From DAISJI01 sp964559835 (GTDB lineage Bacteria; Acidobacteriota; Terriglobia; Terriglobales; Acidobacteriaceae), in NCBI GenBank assembly GCA_964559835.1, contig CAZLJE010000043.1, forward strand, positions 1 through 35,958: a stretch of 35,958 bases of DNA, written 5' to 3'. Positions 23,991 through 32,358 of this stretch are shown here, one piece after another. A program made the translations under genes and the position numbers. Under the pieces are notes generated by a model, which saw only the letters and a list, made by a program, of their open reading frames with translations, made no database searches and was not told the origin of the DNA. Each line of letters starts with the position of its first letter. Position 1 is the first letter of the stretch.

Positions 23991-24045
23991 GACGAAATAT
24001 GGATGCGCTCAAGTCCACCGGCGGCTCACGCTAAATGACGCGGCC

Positions 24046-24804
24046 TTAACCCTTGCCCGCCAGATAGCCGCCGTCGACCGGGATGGCAGCGCCGGTCATC
24101 CATTTGGATTCGTCGCTGGCAAGAAACACTGCGCACCCGGCGATCTCGTCTGGCTGGCCGAAGCGATTCATGGCATGAAGCGATTCGCGGGCGCGGCGAG
24201 CGGCTTCTGGATCCGGCGCCTTGCGGACGAAATCGGCGACCAGTTCGGTCTCCACTATGCCCGGGCAGATGCAGTTCACGCGGATGTTCTCTGTTCCCAA
24301 GTCCATCGCCATGGCCTTCGTCATGATAGTGACGGCGCCTTTCGACGCGGCGTAGCCGAGGCGGTTGCGCAGGCCGATCAATCCCAGCACGGAAGAGATG
24401 TTGATGATCGATCCGCCTTTCCGCGCTCGCAGGCGCGGTAAGGCGGCGCGGGTCAGCAACCACACGCCTTTGACGTTCACATCCATCATCTCGTCGAAAT
24501 CCGCTTCCTTCTGGTTATCGACGGTACCGGCAATCAGTGCACCGGCATTGTTGACGACGATGTCGAGCGCGCCGAAGCGATCGACCGTCTCTTTGACGAC
24601 GTGTTCAATATGCCGGTGATTGCGCAGGTCGGCCGGTACTACCAGCCGGTTGAGCCCGCAATCGCGCGCGGTTTCAGTCAGCGGGTCGCGACGCCGTCCG
24701 ACAAGTGCGACGTTGGCGCCTTCCTTTGCGAAAGCAATGGCGATGGCACGTCCGATGCCGGAACCGGCGCCGGTAACGATGGCGGTCTTATCTTTGAGTC
24801 TCAA
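24046..24804 (-). CDS. Short-chain dehydrogenase/reductase (SDR)
   Basis: Encodes 252 residues of a classical SDR: cofactor motif TGAGSGIG, NNAG, catalytic Ser in NISSVLG and YAASK with the catalytic Tyr and Lys, ending in the usual VDGGYLAGKG. The arrangement ELVADF...PEAARRARESLHAMNRFGQPDEIA is that of the glucose-1-dehydrogenase/FabG-like group. NADH versus NADPH and the substrate cannot be told. The only start giving a complete Rossmann fold is a TTG at 24804 (MRLKDKTAIVTG); an in-frame stop lies five codons upstream. The gene follows a repeat-rich gap after cydB on the same strand. Confidence 0.9.
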   Translation of the reverse strand: MRLKDKTAIVTGAGSGIGRAIAIAFAKEGANVALVGRRRDPLTETARDCGLNRLVVPADLRNHRHIEHVVKETVDRFGALDIVVNNAGALIAGTVDNQKEADFDEMMDVNVKGVWLLTRAALPRLRARKGGSIINISSVLGLIGLRNRLGYAASKGAVTIMTKAMAMDLGTENIRVNCICPGIVETELVADFVRKAPDPEAARRARESLHAMNRFGQPDEIAGCAVFLASDESKWMTGAAIPVDGGYLAGKG

Positions 24805-24828
24805 GGCCGAAACATTTCACCACAAAAA

Positions 24829-24977
24829 GGTAATCGGTGATCGGTAATCGGTGATCGGTAATTCGTACTCAGTAATTGGTTGTCGGCGATTCCGATGAAA
24901 AAAGCTCCCTTGCAAAACTAAAACTCCAGTTCAACGCCCGGTCATCGATTACCGATTACCAATTACCGATTACCGGT
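24829..24977. repeat. Inverted word-repeat island, family 'ggtaatcggtgatcggtaat'
   Basis: The left arm (24829-24881) is built of near-copies of 'ggtaatcggtgatc', and the right arm (24940-24977) of its complement 'gattaccgattacc'. They can pair into a long imperfect hairpin between cydB and the SDR gene. The bases between the arms have no clear gene or box. Confidence 0.75.
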
Positions 24978-24979
24978 TT

Positions 24980-26023
24980 TCAGTGATATCCCTCGCCGAG
25001 TAACGTCACCTTGCCGCGGAACATGCGGTAGACGAACACGAAGTAGCCGATGGCGATGATCATGCCGATCGTCCACCATACTAGTCCCCACGAGAGTGAA
25101 TAAGGCCCCGATGCGGCGTTGTAGATCGTGATGTTATAGGCCGGATCGGTGCTCGAAGGCAGAACGTTCGGGTACAGCGCGAACGCCGCGCCGCCCAGCA
25201 TGCTGGTCAGGTATACGCATGACGACAGAAACGCTTCACCGTCTCTTTGCTGCCGGTGGAACAGGAAGATACACACCAGGCTGGCGATCACGACGAGCGG
25301 GATGACGTAGCCGATCGGCCACTTCGAGTAATTCCTCAGGATCCCCGGCACGGCGAAAACCGTCGCGGGAAGACTGATGATCGTCAGCGCGAGCATCGCC
25401 GGCCAAATGCGAGAGACCAGCTTCCCTGCGCGCGCGCTGAGATCGCCTGCGGTTTTCAGCGCGACGTACAGGCTGCCGTGCAACATCAGCGCGACGAGTG
25501 CGACCACGCCCGCCAGCACCGTGTACCAGTCGAGAATCCCGTTCTCGGCGCCCACGCGCCAGTTGGTCCACAGGGGCTCGAAGAAGAAACCGTTCGGCCC
25601 GAGCGGGACGCCGCGGATGACATTCCCGAGCGCCGCGCCGAAGAATATGGCGAGCAAGGTGCTGGCGAGCACGAAGATAAAGTCGAAGAAGCCCTTCCAG
25701 ACCGGCTCGTCCAGGTGCGAGCGGAATTCGATGCCGATGGCGCGCAGGATCAGCAGCCAGAGCACCATGTTCAACGGCAGGTAAAACCCGCTGAATGCCG
25801 ACGCATACAGCAGCGGGAATGCGAAATACAGCGTCCCACCCGCCGCGAGCAGCCAGACTTCATTGCCGTCCCATACGGGACCGATGGTGCGCAGGATAAG
25901 ACGTTTGTCGTCATCGGAGCGCGCCAGCAGCGGCGACACGATGCCGGAGCCGATATCGAAACCATCGAGCACGACATACGCAACGAGCATGAAAGCGACG
26001 AGCATGAACCAGATGGTCGGCAT
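24980..26023 (-). CDS. cydB: Cytochrome bd ubiquinol oxidase subunit II
   Basis: Encodes 347 residues with about eight or nine membrane helices and the CydB hallmarks: VLDGFDIGSGIVSPLL near the N-terminus, GPVWDGNEVWLLAAGG, then YSLSWGLVWWTIGM. With CydA it forms the high-affinity quinol oxidase that uses quinol to reduce oxygen to water without pumping protons, and supports microaerobic growth. The ATG at 26023 overlaps the cydA stop as TAATG, with GGGGAGG in the cydA 3' end, so translation is coupled. No small cydX-like frame was seen directly downstream; the stop is followed by an inverted repeat. Confidence 0.95.
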   Translation of the reverse strand: MPTIWFMLVAFMLVAYVVLDGFDIGSGIVSPLLARSDDDKRLILRTIGPVWDGNEVWLLAAGGTLYFAFPLLYASAFSGFYLPLNMVLWLLILRAIGIEFRSHLDEPVWKGFFDFIFVLASTLLAIFFGAALGNVIRGVPLGPNGFFFEPLWTNWRVGAENGILDWYTVLAGVVALVALMLHGSLYVALKTAGDLSARAGKLVSRIWPAMLALTIISLPATVFAVPGILRNYSKWPIGYVIPLVVIASLVCIFLFHRQQRDGEAFLSSCVYLTSMLGGAAFALYPNVLPSSTDPAYNITIYNAASGPYSLSWGLVWWTIGMIIAIGYFVFVYRMFRGKVTLLGEGYH

Positions 26024-27408
26024 TAGCGCCTCCCCGTATGCGCGACTTCGGGCGTAGTCCACGGTGTTCCCTTCGGCGGTGCCACCGGCGGTTGTCCCGG
26101 TCCGGCCGCGATCACCCGGTAGACAAGAAACAGGAACAGGATGGACAGGACCGTGTACATCCCCATGAACCCCAACAGGGTGAACCATCCGTTGCCGGCC
26201 GACACGTTGCTGGAAAATCCGTGCGCTGTACGCAAAATCCCGTAAACCAGCCAGGGCTGACGACCCAGTTCAGCGGTCATCCAGCCGGCGGTGTTCGCGA
26301 TGTACGGGAAAGGCATCGCCAGCATGACGATCCACAGAGCCCATCGCGCACGGTAGAGTTCGCCCCGCCAGAGCAGGAGCGCAGCCATCAGCATGACCGC
26401 GATGAAAATCGTCCCCAGTCCGACCATCACGTGATAGCTGTAATAAAGCAGCTCGATGTTCGTCGGCCACTGGTCGGGCGGGAAGGAATCCAATCCCTTC
26501 ACTTCGGCCCGCGTCGTCCCGTATACGAGGAAACTGAGGACCTTATTCACCACCAGCGGATTGTCGATCTTCCTCTGCTGAACGTCGGGCTGTCCCATGA
26601 TGACCAGCGGCGCACCGGGCTGCGTGGTGAACAGGGCTTCCATTGCTGCCATGGTGGCCGGTTGGTGACGCGCCAGTATCTTGCCGTGCAGGTCGCCGGT
26701 CGGGAACAACTGGATGACCGAGAACCCCAGGCCGGTGATGATGCCGACCTTGAGGAAGAGGCGTCCGTATTCGATATCACGGCGATTGAGCAGGTAGAAC
26801 GCTCCGATACACGCGACAAAGAATGACCCGGTGATCATGGCGCCGCTCATGTTGTGCGCGTACTGGATCACGGCCCACGGATTCAGCAGCAGCCCCCAGA
26901 AGCTCGTCACCTGGAACGAACCGTTCGCGGCCCGATCGAAGGCGACCGGGTGCTGCATCCAGGCGTTGGTGACGATGATGAAGTAGCCGGAGATCCACGA
27001 ACCGAGGGCGACCATGAAGCCGCTGAACCAGTGCATCTTGGGGCTGAGCCGCTTCTCGCCGAACAAAAACAGTCCGAGGAACGCGGACTCGAGGAAGAAG
27101 GCGAACACGCCCTCCATCACCAGCGGCTGGCCGATGACGCCTCCGGTCACGCGAGAGAACTGCGACCAGTTGGTGCCGAACTGGAATTCCATCGGAATCC
27201 CGGTCACGACACCGATCACGAAGTTGATGCCGAAGATCTTGGCCCAGAAGCGGGCGGCATCGTTGTAGCGCTCATCGTGCGTGCGCAACGCGATGGTTTT
27301 CATCAAGACGATCAGAGGCCCCAGTCCCATCGTGAGCTGCGGAAACAAATAGTGATAAGTGATCGTAAAGGCGAAGTGGAGGCGGTGAACCAGTAGTGCG
27401 GCGTCCAT
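26023..27408 (-). CDS. cydA: Cytochrome bd ubiquinol oxidase subunit I
   Basis: Encodes 461 residues starting MDAALLVHRLHFAF at 27408 behind a GAGGTG Shine-Dalgarno. The b595-type haem ligand His19 is in TITYHYLFPQLTMG, and ELGRQPWLVYG marks the quinol-site end of the Q loop. The Q loop is short, as in the CioA/short-loop branch rather than E. coli CydA. Nine membrane helices are expected. Codons upstream of 27408, which would read MLYVHTPSPI..., are repeat DNA (27548-27708) and are not part of the gene. cydC/cydD assembly genes are not in this window. Confidence 0.95.
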   Translation of the reverse strand: MDAALLVHRLHFAFTITYHYLFPQLTMGLGPLIVLMKTIALRTHDERYNDAARFWAKIFGINFVIGVVTGIPMEFQFGTNWSQFSRVTGGVIGQPLVMEGVFAFFLESAFLGLFLFGEKRLSPKMHWFSGFMVALGSWISGYFIIVTNAWMQHPVAFDRAANGSFQVTSFWGLLLNPWAVIQYAHNMSGAMITGSFFVACIGAFYLLNRRDIEYGRLFLKVGIITGLGFSVIQLFPTGDLHGKILARHQPATMAAMEALFTTQPGAPLVIMGQPDVQQRKIDNPLVVNKVLSFLVYGTTRAEVKGLDSFPPDQWPTNIELLYYSYHVMVGLGTIFIAVMLMAALLLWRGELYRARWALWIVMLAMPFPYIANTAGWMTAELGRQPWLVYGILRTAHGFSSNVSAGNGWFTLLGFMGMYTVLSILFLFLVYRVIAAGPGQPPVAPPKGTPWTTPEVAHTGRR

Positions 27409-27547
27409 GAACACCTCGGATGAAGGTACCCGTTGGAACACAACATCATAGGCCCCGGCACACTGATCCGGAGCAGATTGAGTAGTGGTCCGCGTCGGAG
27501 TGATTATTCGTTCTGGGACGAACAGTGCGCAGTGATGGAAGTCACAA

Positions 27548-27708
27548 AGGGCACAGGGCTCAGGGCATAGGGTTAGGGCGTAGGGCATAGGGCGTAGGGC
27601 TCGGGGCACATGGCAGATCGGTGATGGCGTGTGGACGTACAACAACGGTGTGGGAGTGCCTTGTGCCTTGCGCCGTAGGCCCTACGCCCTGAGCCCTTAA
27701 GCCCTATT
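27548..27708. repeat. Inverted word-repeat island, family 'gggcgtagggcatagggcg'
   Basis: The left arm (27548-27610) consists of near-copies of 'agggcatagggcgt', and the right arm (27660-27708) of its complement 'ccctacgccctgagccc'. The arms pair across about 50 bp. The right arm runs into the thioesterase gene and supplies its last codons and stop. Confidence 0.8.
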
Positions 27709-28197
27709 GGCGGCTTTCCGCTTGCGCTCGGATTCGCGCATCTCGCGGCGGCGCAGCGCGTCTTCGTAGCGGCGCTTCTCCTCGTCGGACTCGGGAACGA
27801 CTGGCGGCACGGGGAGGCGTCTCCCGTGTTGATCGACAGCGACGAACGTCAGATAGGCCGAGCTGACATTGGTGCGCGTGCCCGCAATGTAGTTCTCCAC
27901 CAGCACCTGGACGCCGACCTCCATCGAAGTGTGGAAGGCGCGGTTCACCGACGAGCGCAGGATCACCATGTCGCCCACGTGCACCGGCACCAGGAAATCC
28001 AGGTGGTCGATGGAGGCGGTGACAACGTGTTTGCGCGAGTGGCGGTGCGCCGCGAGCGCGCCGGCGAGATCGATCCAGTGCATCAGGCGTCCGCCGAGTA
28101 AGGCGCCGAGAGGGTTGGCGTCATTAGGAAGGACGAGCTGGATCATTTCGGATTGCGATTCGCGAACGGTGCGCGGAATCAATTCTGCGTCTTGCAT
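27697..28197 (-). CDS. Acyl-CoA thioesterase (hotdog fold)
   Basis: Encodes 166 residues. The hotdog core is clear: NDANPLGALLGGRLMHWIDLAGALAAHRHS (the helix and catalytic Asp region), ASIDHLDFLVPVHVGDMVIL, and NVSSAYLTFVAVDQHGR. It matches the YciA/BFIT-type acyl-CoA hydrolases that cleave medium- to long-chain acyl-CoA. A charged tail (EEKRRYEDALRRREMRESERKRK) follows the fold. The start ATG at 28197 lies four bases after the Cys-rich gene's stop, so the two are coupled. Its final codons and TAA come from the repeat island at 27660-27708. Confidence 0.9.
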   Translation of the reverse strand: MQDAELIPRTVRESQSEMIQLVLPNDANPLGALLGGRLMHWIDLAGALAAHRHSRKHVVTASIDHLDFLVPVHVGDMVILRSSVNRAFHTSMEVGVQVLVENYIAGTRTNVSSAYLTFVAVDQHGRRLPVPPVVPESDEEKRRYEDALRRREMRESERKRKAANRA

Positions 28198-28201
28198 TCT
28201 T

Positions 28202-28594
28202 TCATTGTTGCTTGCGGAACGATTCGACGCAACATTCGGCCATGCGCTGGAGGCGAGGGTCGGCGTGGCGCTCGCGCCATTGCGCCGCTCTCGGATCAAA
28301 AACGAGCAGGCCGTTCGATACCGGAGCGTGTGCCGCTTCGCACAGGTATTGGACCGCAACCAGGCCGTGCGCGTCGCAGCGGATCGAGAAGCGTACCGCG
28401 TCGGCAGGGCGGTCCGCCGGTAGATGCGCACAGCCGGCGTAGCCGAGATTGCAGTCATGGAGCATCTCGATGGTTGGCGTCAGGTTCGCCGCAGTGCACG
28501 CGCCCGCAAAGGCAGCGCCGAGGGGAAGCCGTTCGGGATGCGGCAGAGCGTCGACCGTCGTGCGCTCAGCCGGCATAAAGTAGGGACAAGCCAT
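28202..28594 (-). CDS. Cys-rich protein of unknown function (130 residues)
   Basis: The start MACPYFMP at 28594 is preferred to the longer frame at 28663, which begins in repeat DNA. Cysteines lie at 3, 33, 48, 55, 73, 85, 121 and 122. The first four (ACPYF, GACTA, HDCNLGYAGCAHLP) resemble an Fe-S or zinc cage spread along the chain. The segment CNLGYAGC followed by ADAVRFSIRC looks conserved to me from acidobacterial hypotheticals, but I cannot name the family. It is the first gene of a pair with the thioesterase. Confidence 0.62.
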   Translation of the reverse strand: MACPYFMPAERTTVDALPHPERLPLGAAFAGACTAANLTPTIEMLHDCNLGYAGCAHLPADRPADAVRFSIRCDAHGLVAVQYLCEAAHAPVSNGLLVFDPRAAQWRERHADPRLQRMAECCVESFRKQQ

Positions 28595-28611
28595 GGATCG
28601 GGCATTGTAGT

Positions 28612-28644
28612 CATTTTTGATTTTTGATTTTCGATTTTTCATTG
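28612..28644. repeat. Intergenic word repeat, family 'gatttttgattttcgattt'
   Basis: Near-copies of 'gatttttg/gattttcg' lie between the divergent Cys-rich and TPR genes. The same words occur at 13900-13930. Confidence 0.6.
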
Positions 28645-28693
28645 TGGAAACGGTGGAAATCATTGCTGGCGGCAGAAGTGATAGATTCCTTCC

Positions 28694-29005
28694 ATGGACA
28701 GAGTCACAATGCTGAAGGAGATTCTCGCGGAGAATCCGAACGATGCGTTCGCGCGGTACGGATTGGCGATGGAGTACGCAAACACCGGCGACACGGCGAC
28801 TGCGCTCGCCGAATACGAGAAGATCGTCGAACTGAACCCCGAGTACGTGCCCGCCTACCAGATGGCAGGGCAGCTACTCGTGAACCTGGGACGCGACTCT
28901 GACGCACGCGCCTGGTTCGAGCGCGGTATTGCCGCTGCACGGCGAGCCGGAAATCAGCACGCCATGTCGGAGATGCAGGGGATGCTGGACACGCTGCCGG
29001 AGTAG
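28694..29005 (+). CDS. TPR-repeat protein (103 residues)
   Basis: Two to three tetratricopeptide repeats fill the protein: NPNDAFARYGLAMEYANTGD, ALAEYEKIVELNPEYVPAYQMAGQLL and RDSDARAWFERGIAAARRAG show the W/L-G-A-A-P pattern. It is a likely protein-interaction adaptor in the cytosol; there is no signal peptide. The start at 28694 has no clear Shine-Dalgarno, and the ATG at 28709 is an alternative. Its TAG and the stop of the convergent S41 peptidase touch with no bases between. Confidence 0.82.
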   Translation: MDRVTMLKEILAENPNDAFARYGLAMEYANTGDTATALAEYEKIVELNPEYVPAYQMAGQLLVNLGRDSDARAWFERGIAAARRAGNQHAMSEMQGMLDTLPE

Positions 29006-30346
29006 CTAGTCCGGACGCTTCAGTTGTCGGCCGTTGTACTGGAGGATGGATGCCACCATGCGCTCGACCTGGGCGTCGACCGTGGCTGGAACCTCTTCCG
29101 TTCGCCCGATAGCCTTTCGGGCGAGAGCGACAGCCTTCTTCAAGCATGGATCGTGGTGCTCTCGCAGGTCGCTCTCCGTCGGCAGACACGGATAATCGGG
29201 TACCAGCGGATGACCTTCCAGTACCTCACCGTCCTCCAGAACAACGAGTGCCACGGAGATCTGAAGGCCAAAGGTCAACAAGTGAGAAGCGCCGATCTTC
29301 TCCGGATAATAAAGCGCGTCGTTAACACGGCCGGCACTCACATCACCAATGATTTGCGCGCGGCCTTTTTTCTGGAAGTAGCGCGCGAACATCTCGGCCG
29401 CTGATGCAGTGCGACTGTCGACCAGGATCACCATGGGTATGTCCAGAGCCGGTCGATGCGGTTTGATCTTGAGCAAGGTTGTCCGTTTGCGGCCAATCAA
29501 TCTGGCGAGAACAGCCCGCTCGGGTTCAAAGTGCCCAGCCAGTTCGGCGACTGTATCGATGCGGCCTCCGGGGTTTCCGCGGAGATCGATCACCACTGCC
29601 TTTGGGTCCTTCAAAGTATGCACTGCGCCGATCTCTTCCGGGGCGAAGTTTGGCGCCTGGAAGAATCCAATGTTGTCGTCCAGCATTCCATGGAATGATT
29701 TTTGCTTCTCGCCGCTCTCGAGTGCCGAGCGGTAAGCGTCCTCGTCTGGTATGGAATCCTCCAGCATCGGACCGGTTTTCATCCTCGCTGTGACAATGAC
29801 CGTTTGCACAGCGCCCGCATCGCGCTGGTAGGTGATCTGGAGCTCTGGCAGAGAACGAATCGAGAAGCAGTGGAGGATTGCCTCATCGAAGCTGCGGCGG
29901 TCCACGCGATAATCGAATATCTGCAGGATGCGGTCGCCCGGTTGCAGCCCGGCCTTGTCGGCCGCACCTCCAGGTTTGACTTCGTAAATTCGCGCTTCAT
30001 CACCGAACATCTTTGCCGCAAAACCAAACAGCGGCCTGGATACCCGATTCGGTGGGACGAACCGGGTGTGGGAATCATGCAATTCGCCGACGAGACTGGA
30101 AACCACGACGATAGCCTCGTCATGCATCTTGGCCGCTACGATCCTCTCTTTCGCTTTCGCTGTGAGCCCTCTCCAGTCGAGCCCTTTCAAATCGGGATCG
30201 TAGAAATTCTGTTCCACCTCTTTGGAAACGAGGTTGAGCATGTAAACCATTTCGGCGCGTTCATTGCCGTCCATGTCCTGGCCAAGTGCCAAAACGAAGG
30301 AGCCGAAAGTCATGGCAAGCAGAACAAAAAAGGTGAGGTGCCGCAT
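29006..30346 (-). CDS. Secreted S41 family peptidase with PDZ domain
   Basis: Encodes 446 residues. The N-terminus has a signal peptide (MRHLTFFVLLAMTFGSFVLALG). An N-terminal helical domain with GELHDSHTRFVPP, a PDZ domain near 105-190 (VKPGGAADKAGLQPGDRIL) and the S41 core follow: VVIDLRGNPGG and the nucleophile Ser315 in DSRTASAAEMF. The lysine usual in C-terminal-processing peptidases, expected 25 residues later, is Arg340 (GDVSAGRVND), so it may use another general base, as tricorn-type S41 enzymes do, or be weakly active. It faces the TPR gene and is followed upstream by an SDR-tail remnant. Confidence 0.85.
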   Translation of the reverse strand: MRHLTFFVLLAMTFGSFVLALGQDMDGNERAEMVYMLNLVSKEVEQNFYDPDLKGLDWRGLTAKAKERIVAAKMHDEAIVVVSSLVGELHDSHTRFVPPNRVSRPLFGFAAKMFGDEARIYEVKPGGAADKAGLQPGDRILQIFDYRVDRRSFDEAILHCFSIRSLPELQITYQRDAGAVQTVIVTARMKTGPMLEDSIPDEDAYRSALESGEKQKSFHGMLDDNIGFFQAPNFAPEEIGAVHTLKDPKAVVIDLRGNPGGRIDTVAELAGHFEPERAVLARLIGRKRTTLLKIKPHRPALDIPMVILVDSRTASAAEMFARYFQKKGRAQIIGDVSAGRVNDALYYPEKIGASHLLTFGLQISVALVVLEDGEVLEGHPLVPDYPCLPTESDLREHHDPCLKKAVALARKAIGRTEEVPATVDAQVERMVASILQYNGRQLKRPD

Positions 30347-30444
30347 CCGGGCTCTTCCGATTAACGAAAAAGTTTAAACGCGGCGGCACAAGTACGAGCA
30401 CGGAATATGCGTTTTCGGATCTGGTCTCTTCCCAAATTGGGACT

Positions 30445-30505
30445 AGCGGGTGCGGTTGGTTTCGGCCTCGGCGATGACCTAGTCGCGGGGGCGGACGCCG
30501 CAACG
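30445..30505 (-). pseudogene. Decayed fragment of an SDR 3' end
   Basis: On the minus strand, 30484-30445 reads D-stop-VIAEAETNRTR-stop, against DQVMAEAEAKRTR-stop at the end of the SDR gene (32400-32361); 34 of 40 bases match. Similarity continues weakly upstream with a frameshift (DIPLRRPPP against GDRLRPAD) and ends near 30505. The Gln codon has become TAG. It is therefore a broken partial copy of the neighbouring SDR's end, left on the far side of the VWFA gene. Confidence 0.75.
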
Positions 30506-30513
30506 GGATGTCA

Positions 30514-30542
30514 CTGACAACTGCTAACGTTTGGGTTACACT
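30514..30542 (+). promoter_or_regulatory. Promoter of the acidobacterial VWFA gene
   Basis: CTGACA (30514-30519), a 17-bp spacer and TACACT (30537-30542) give a fair sigma-70 match, with the transcript starting near 30549 and a leader of about 54 bases. It begins just where similarity to the SDR tail ends. Confidence 0.5.
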
Positions 30543-30602
30543 CCGTCCCATGCCTTGGGGGCCTCCATCTTTAACGTGCGGCATGCACGGTTGGACTTGG
30601 TC

Positions 30603-32330
30603 ATGAAAAACAAAGCCAATGGGCACGGCATCCGTCAGAACAGAAAGTTTTCCTTTCGCTTGATCCTATGTGTCTGCACAGGATTCCTGTTGCTGCGTGT
30701 GGGCGCAACAGCGCAGACGGAGACTCCGCGCATTCCTCCGTTCAAGAGTGAGACGACTCTCGTTCTTGTTCCCGCATACGTGACCGAGCACGGGCACGCA
30801 GTTCGCGGTCTGGTCAAAGATGATTTCGTCGTGCGTACCGACCAAGGGGAGGTGCCAATCGCGACATTCGAGGAGATTGAAAGTGCTCCGGCAAGTGCAG
30901 CGCTCTCCAACCTGCCTCCACGAACAGCGCGGAACTACGCTCCGGGAAGCGCACAACAGGACGTAGCCATCCTCCTGCTCGATTATCTGAACGGGAGCTG
31001 GTCTTCGCGCGCTCGGATTCGCGCCTTCCTGATAAGGATTGCCAGGCAACTGGAGGCCTCCCATACCGCAGTAACCGTCCTTGTTCTTACCCCAAGTGGG
31101 TCGCTGCTGCAGTTGCTTTCATTCACGTCCGATATCAGGGACCTGGAAAAGGTACTTGAGAGGATGACTAGCGACATTTTGCCCAAAGATGTCGGTGACC
31201 GCGTCTATCTGCCGTCGAGCACATTCAGTGCCCTTACCCCGCGTGACATCAAAACTTCGGTTTACGATTTCTGGGCGCATTCCACAATGTGGCTTAGCTT
31301 GCTCAAAGATCGCGCAAGATGGACTGCGATCGCATTCGAGCAGATTGCGGAATCCTACCGCGGAGTGCCGGGCCGAAAGAAATTGTTGTGGTTGTCTACC
31401 GGATTCCCCGATTTGACTCCCGTCGTGGAAGTAGGGAGCGAAGATCCGGCGCCGCCACCGCTCACCGGTGACGAGAGTGCGACGTTAGATCTTTACGATA
31501 TTGAAAAGAGAGCATGGGTCGCGCTGAGCGGCTCTAACATCGCCGTTTATCCGATCGATTCGAACGGTGTGAGACTTCCTCCGGATATGGCAAAGTTCAA
31601 CGCGGAGTACGAGAGTAGAACCTCCAACAACATACCCGATGTTGCAACCAACACGCCTTCTTTGCTGACGATTGCCAGCAAGACGGGCGGAACTGTCTGC
31701 GTGAATGACTTATCGGATTGCGTCAAGCGCGCCGTCGCCGACGCGCCGCACTACTATCTTTTGGGGTTCTATCTGCGGGGCGACGAGCGTTCCGGCTGGC
31801 ATGATCTGAATGTCAAAGTGATGCGATCGGGAATGCACGTGCGGGCACGACGGGGGTACCTGGTCATGAACCACTCAGGGAAGCCGATCACCGCAGACAG
31901 CAATCAGTTCGTTGTGGCCATGGAATCTCCGCTCGACTATACATCGGTACCCATGCAACTGTCGTGGAGCCTGGCAGGAAAGAGCGGTACTGAGCGCAAC
32001 GTAGCTCTCGTTATCGACTCACCACCCGCAGGGGTGATGCCCCGGGATAAGACGGGCGAGGTTGACGTAAACATTCTGGGTTTAGCACGGCCGGTCGGTA
32101 GCAAAACCGGTCTGTCGTTCTCGGCAAGCAAAACCGGTCTGTCGTTCTCGGCAAAACAGAACAGTACGCTCACTGCAACAGAAAAACGAAAGCTGGCGTC
32201 CGGCGGCTTTCGCTATAGGACAAATGTCTCGCTGAAACCGGGCCGCTACGCAGTTCGTGTGTTCTTGCACGACAACGTGTCGGGCAAAGTCGGAACCGTA
32301 TCGACATTAGTTGACATTCCGAAGGAGTAA
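30603..32330 (+). CDS. Secreted acidobacterial VWFA-related protein
   Basis: Encodes 575 residues. After MKNKANG a signal peptide (FSFRLILCVCTGFLLLRVGATAQ) directs export. The opening ETTLVLVPAYVTEHGHAVRGLVKDDFVV and VPIATFEEIE is typical of the 'VWFA-related Acidobacterial' family. A VWA-like region follows (DVAILLLDYLNG...VPGRKKLLWLSTGFP) with no clear DxSxS, then a beta-rich C-terminal half. The family's role is unknown; surface or matrix interaction is an inference. Residues around 500-517 are two identical copies of SKTGLSFSA produced by a 27-bp tandem duplication. An in-frame TTG at 30531 is too early to be the start; the ATG at 30603 places the signal peptide correctly. Confidence 0.87.
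   Translation: MKNKANGHGIRQNRKFSFRLILCVCTGFLLLRVGATAQTETPRIPPFKSETTLVLVPAYVTEHGHAVRGLVKDDFVVRTDQGEVPIATFEEIESAPASAALSNLPPRTARNYAPGSAQQDVAILLLDYLNGSWSSRARIRAFLIRIARQLEASHTAVTVLVLTPSGSLLQLLSFTSDIRDLEKVLERMTSDILPKDVGDRVYLPSSTFSALTPRDIKTSVYDFWAHSTMWLSLLKDRARWTAIAFEQIAESYRGVPGRKKLLWLSTGFPDLTPVVEVGSEDPAPPPLTGDESATLDLYDIEKRAWVALSGSNIAVYPIDSNGVRLPPDMAKFNAEYESRTSNNIPDVATNTPSLLTIASKTGGTVCVNDLSDCVKRAVADAPHYYLLGFYLRGDERSGWHDLNVKVMRSGMHVRARRGYLVMNHSGKPITADSNQFVVAMESPLDYTSVPMQLSWSLAGKSGTERNVALVIDSPPAGVMPRDKTGEVDVNILGLARPVGSKTGLSFSASKTGLSFSAKQNSTLTATEKRKLASGGFRYRTNVSLKPGRYAVRVFLHDNVSGKVGTVSTLVDIPKE
32100..32153 (+). repeat. 27-bp perfect tandem duplication in the VWFA gene
   Basis: Two identical 27-bp copies (32100-32126 and 32127-32153) encode SKTGLSFSA twice, in frame. 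Perfect identity suggests a recent replication-slippage event. Confidence 0.95.
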
Positions 32331-32358
32331 CAGGGCGAACTCGCGCGTCGCGGAGCAA

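Noticed and set aside
24829..24977. CRISPR-like direct repeats
   Set aside because: Units are 13-14 bases with no unique spacers of uniform length and no cas genes; it is a word repeat with inverted arms.
25247..26026. Plus-strand 259-codon frame opposite cydB
   Set aside because: Charged low-complexity shadow of a membrane-protein gene on the other strand.
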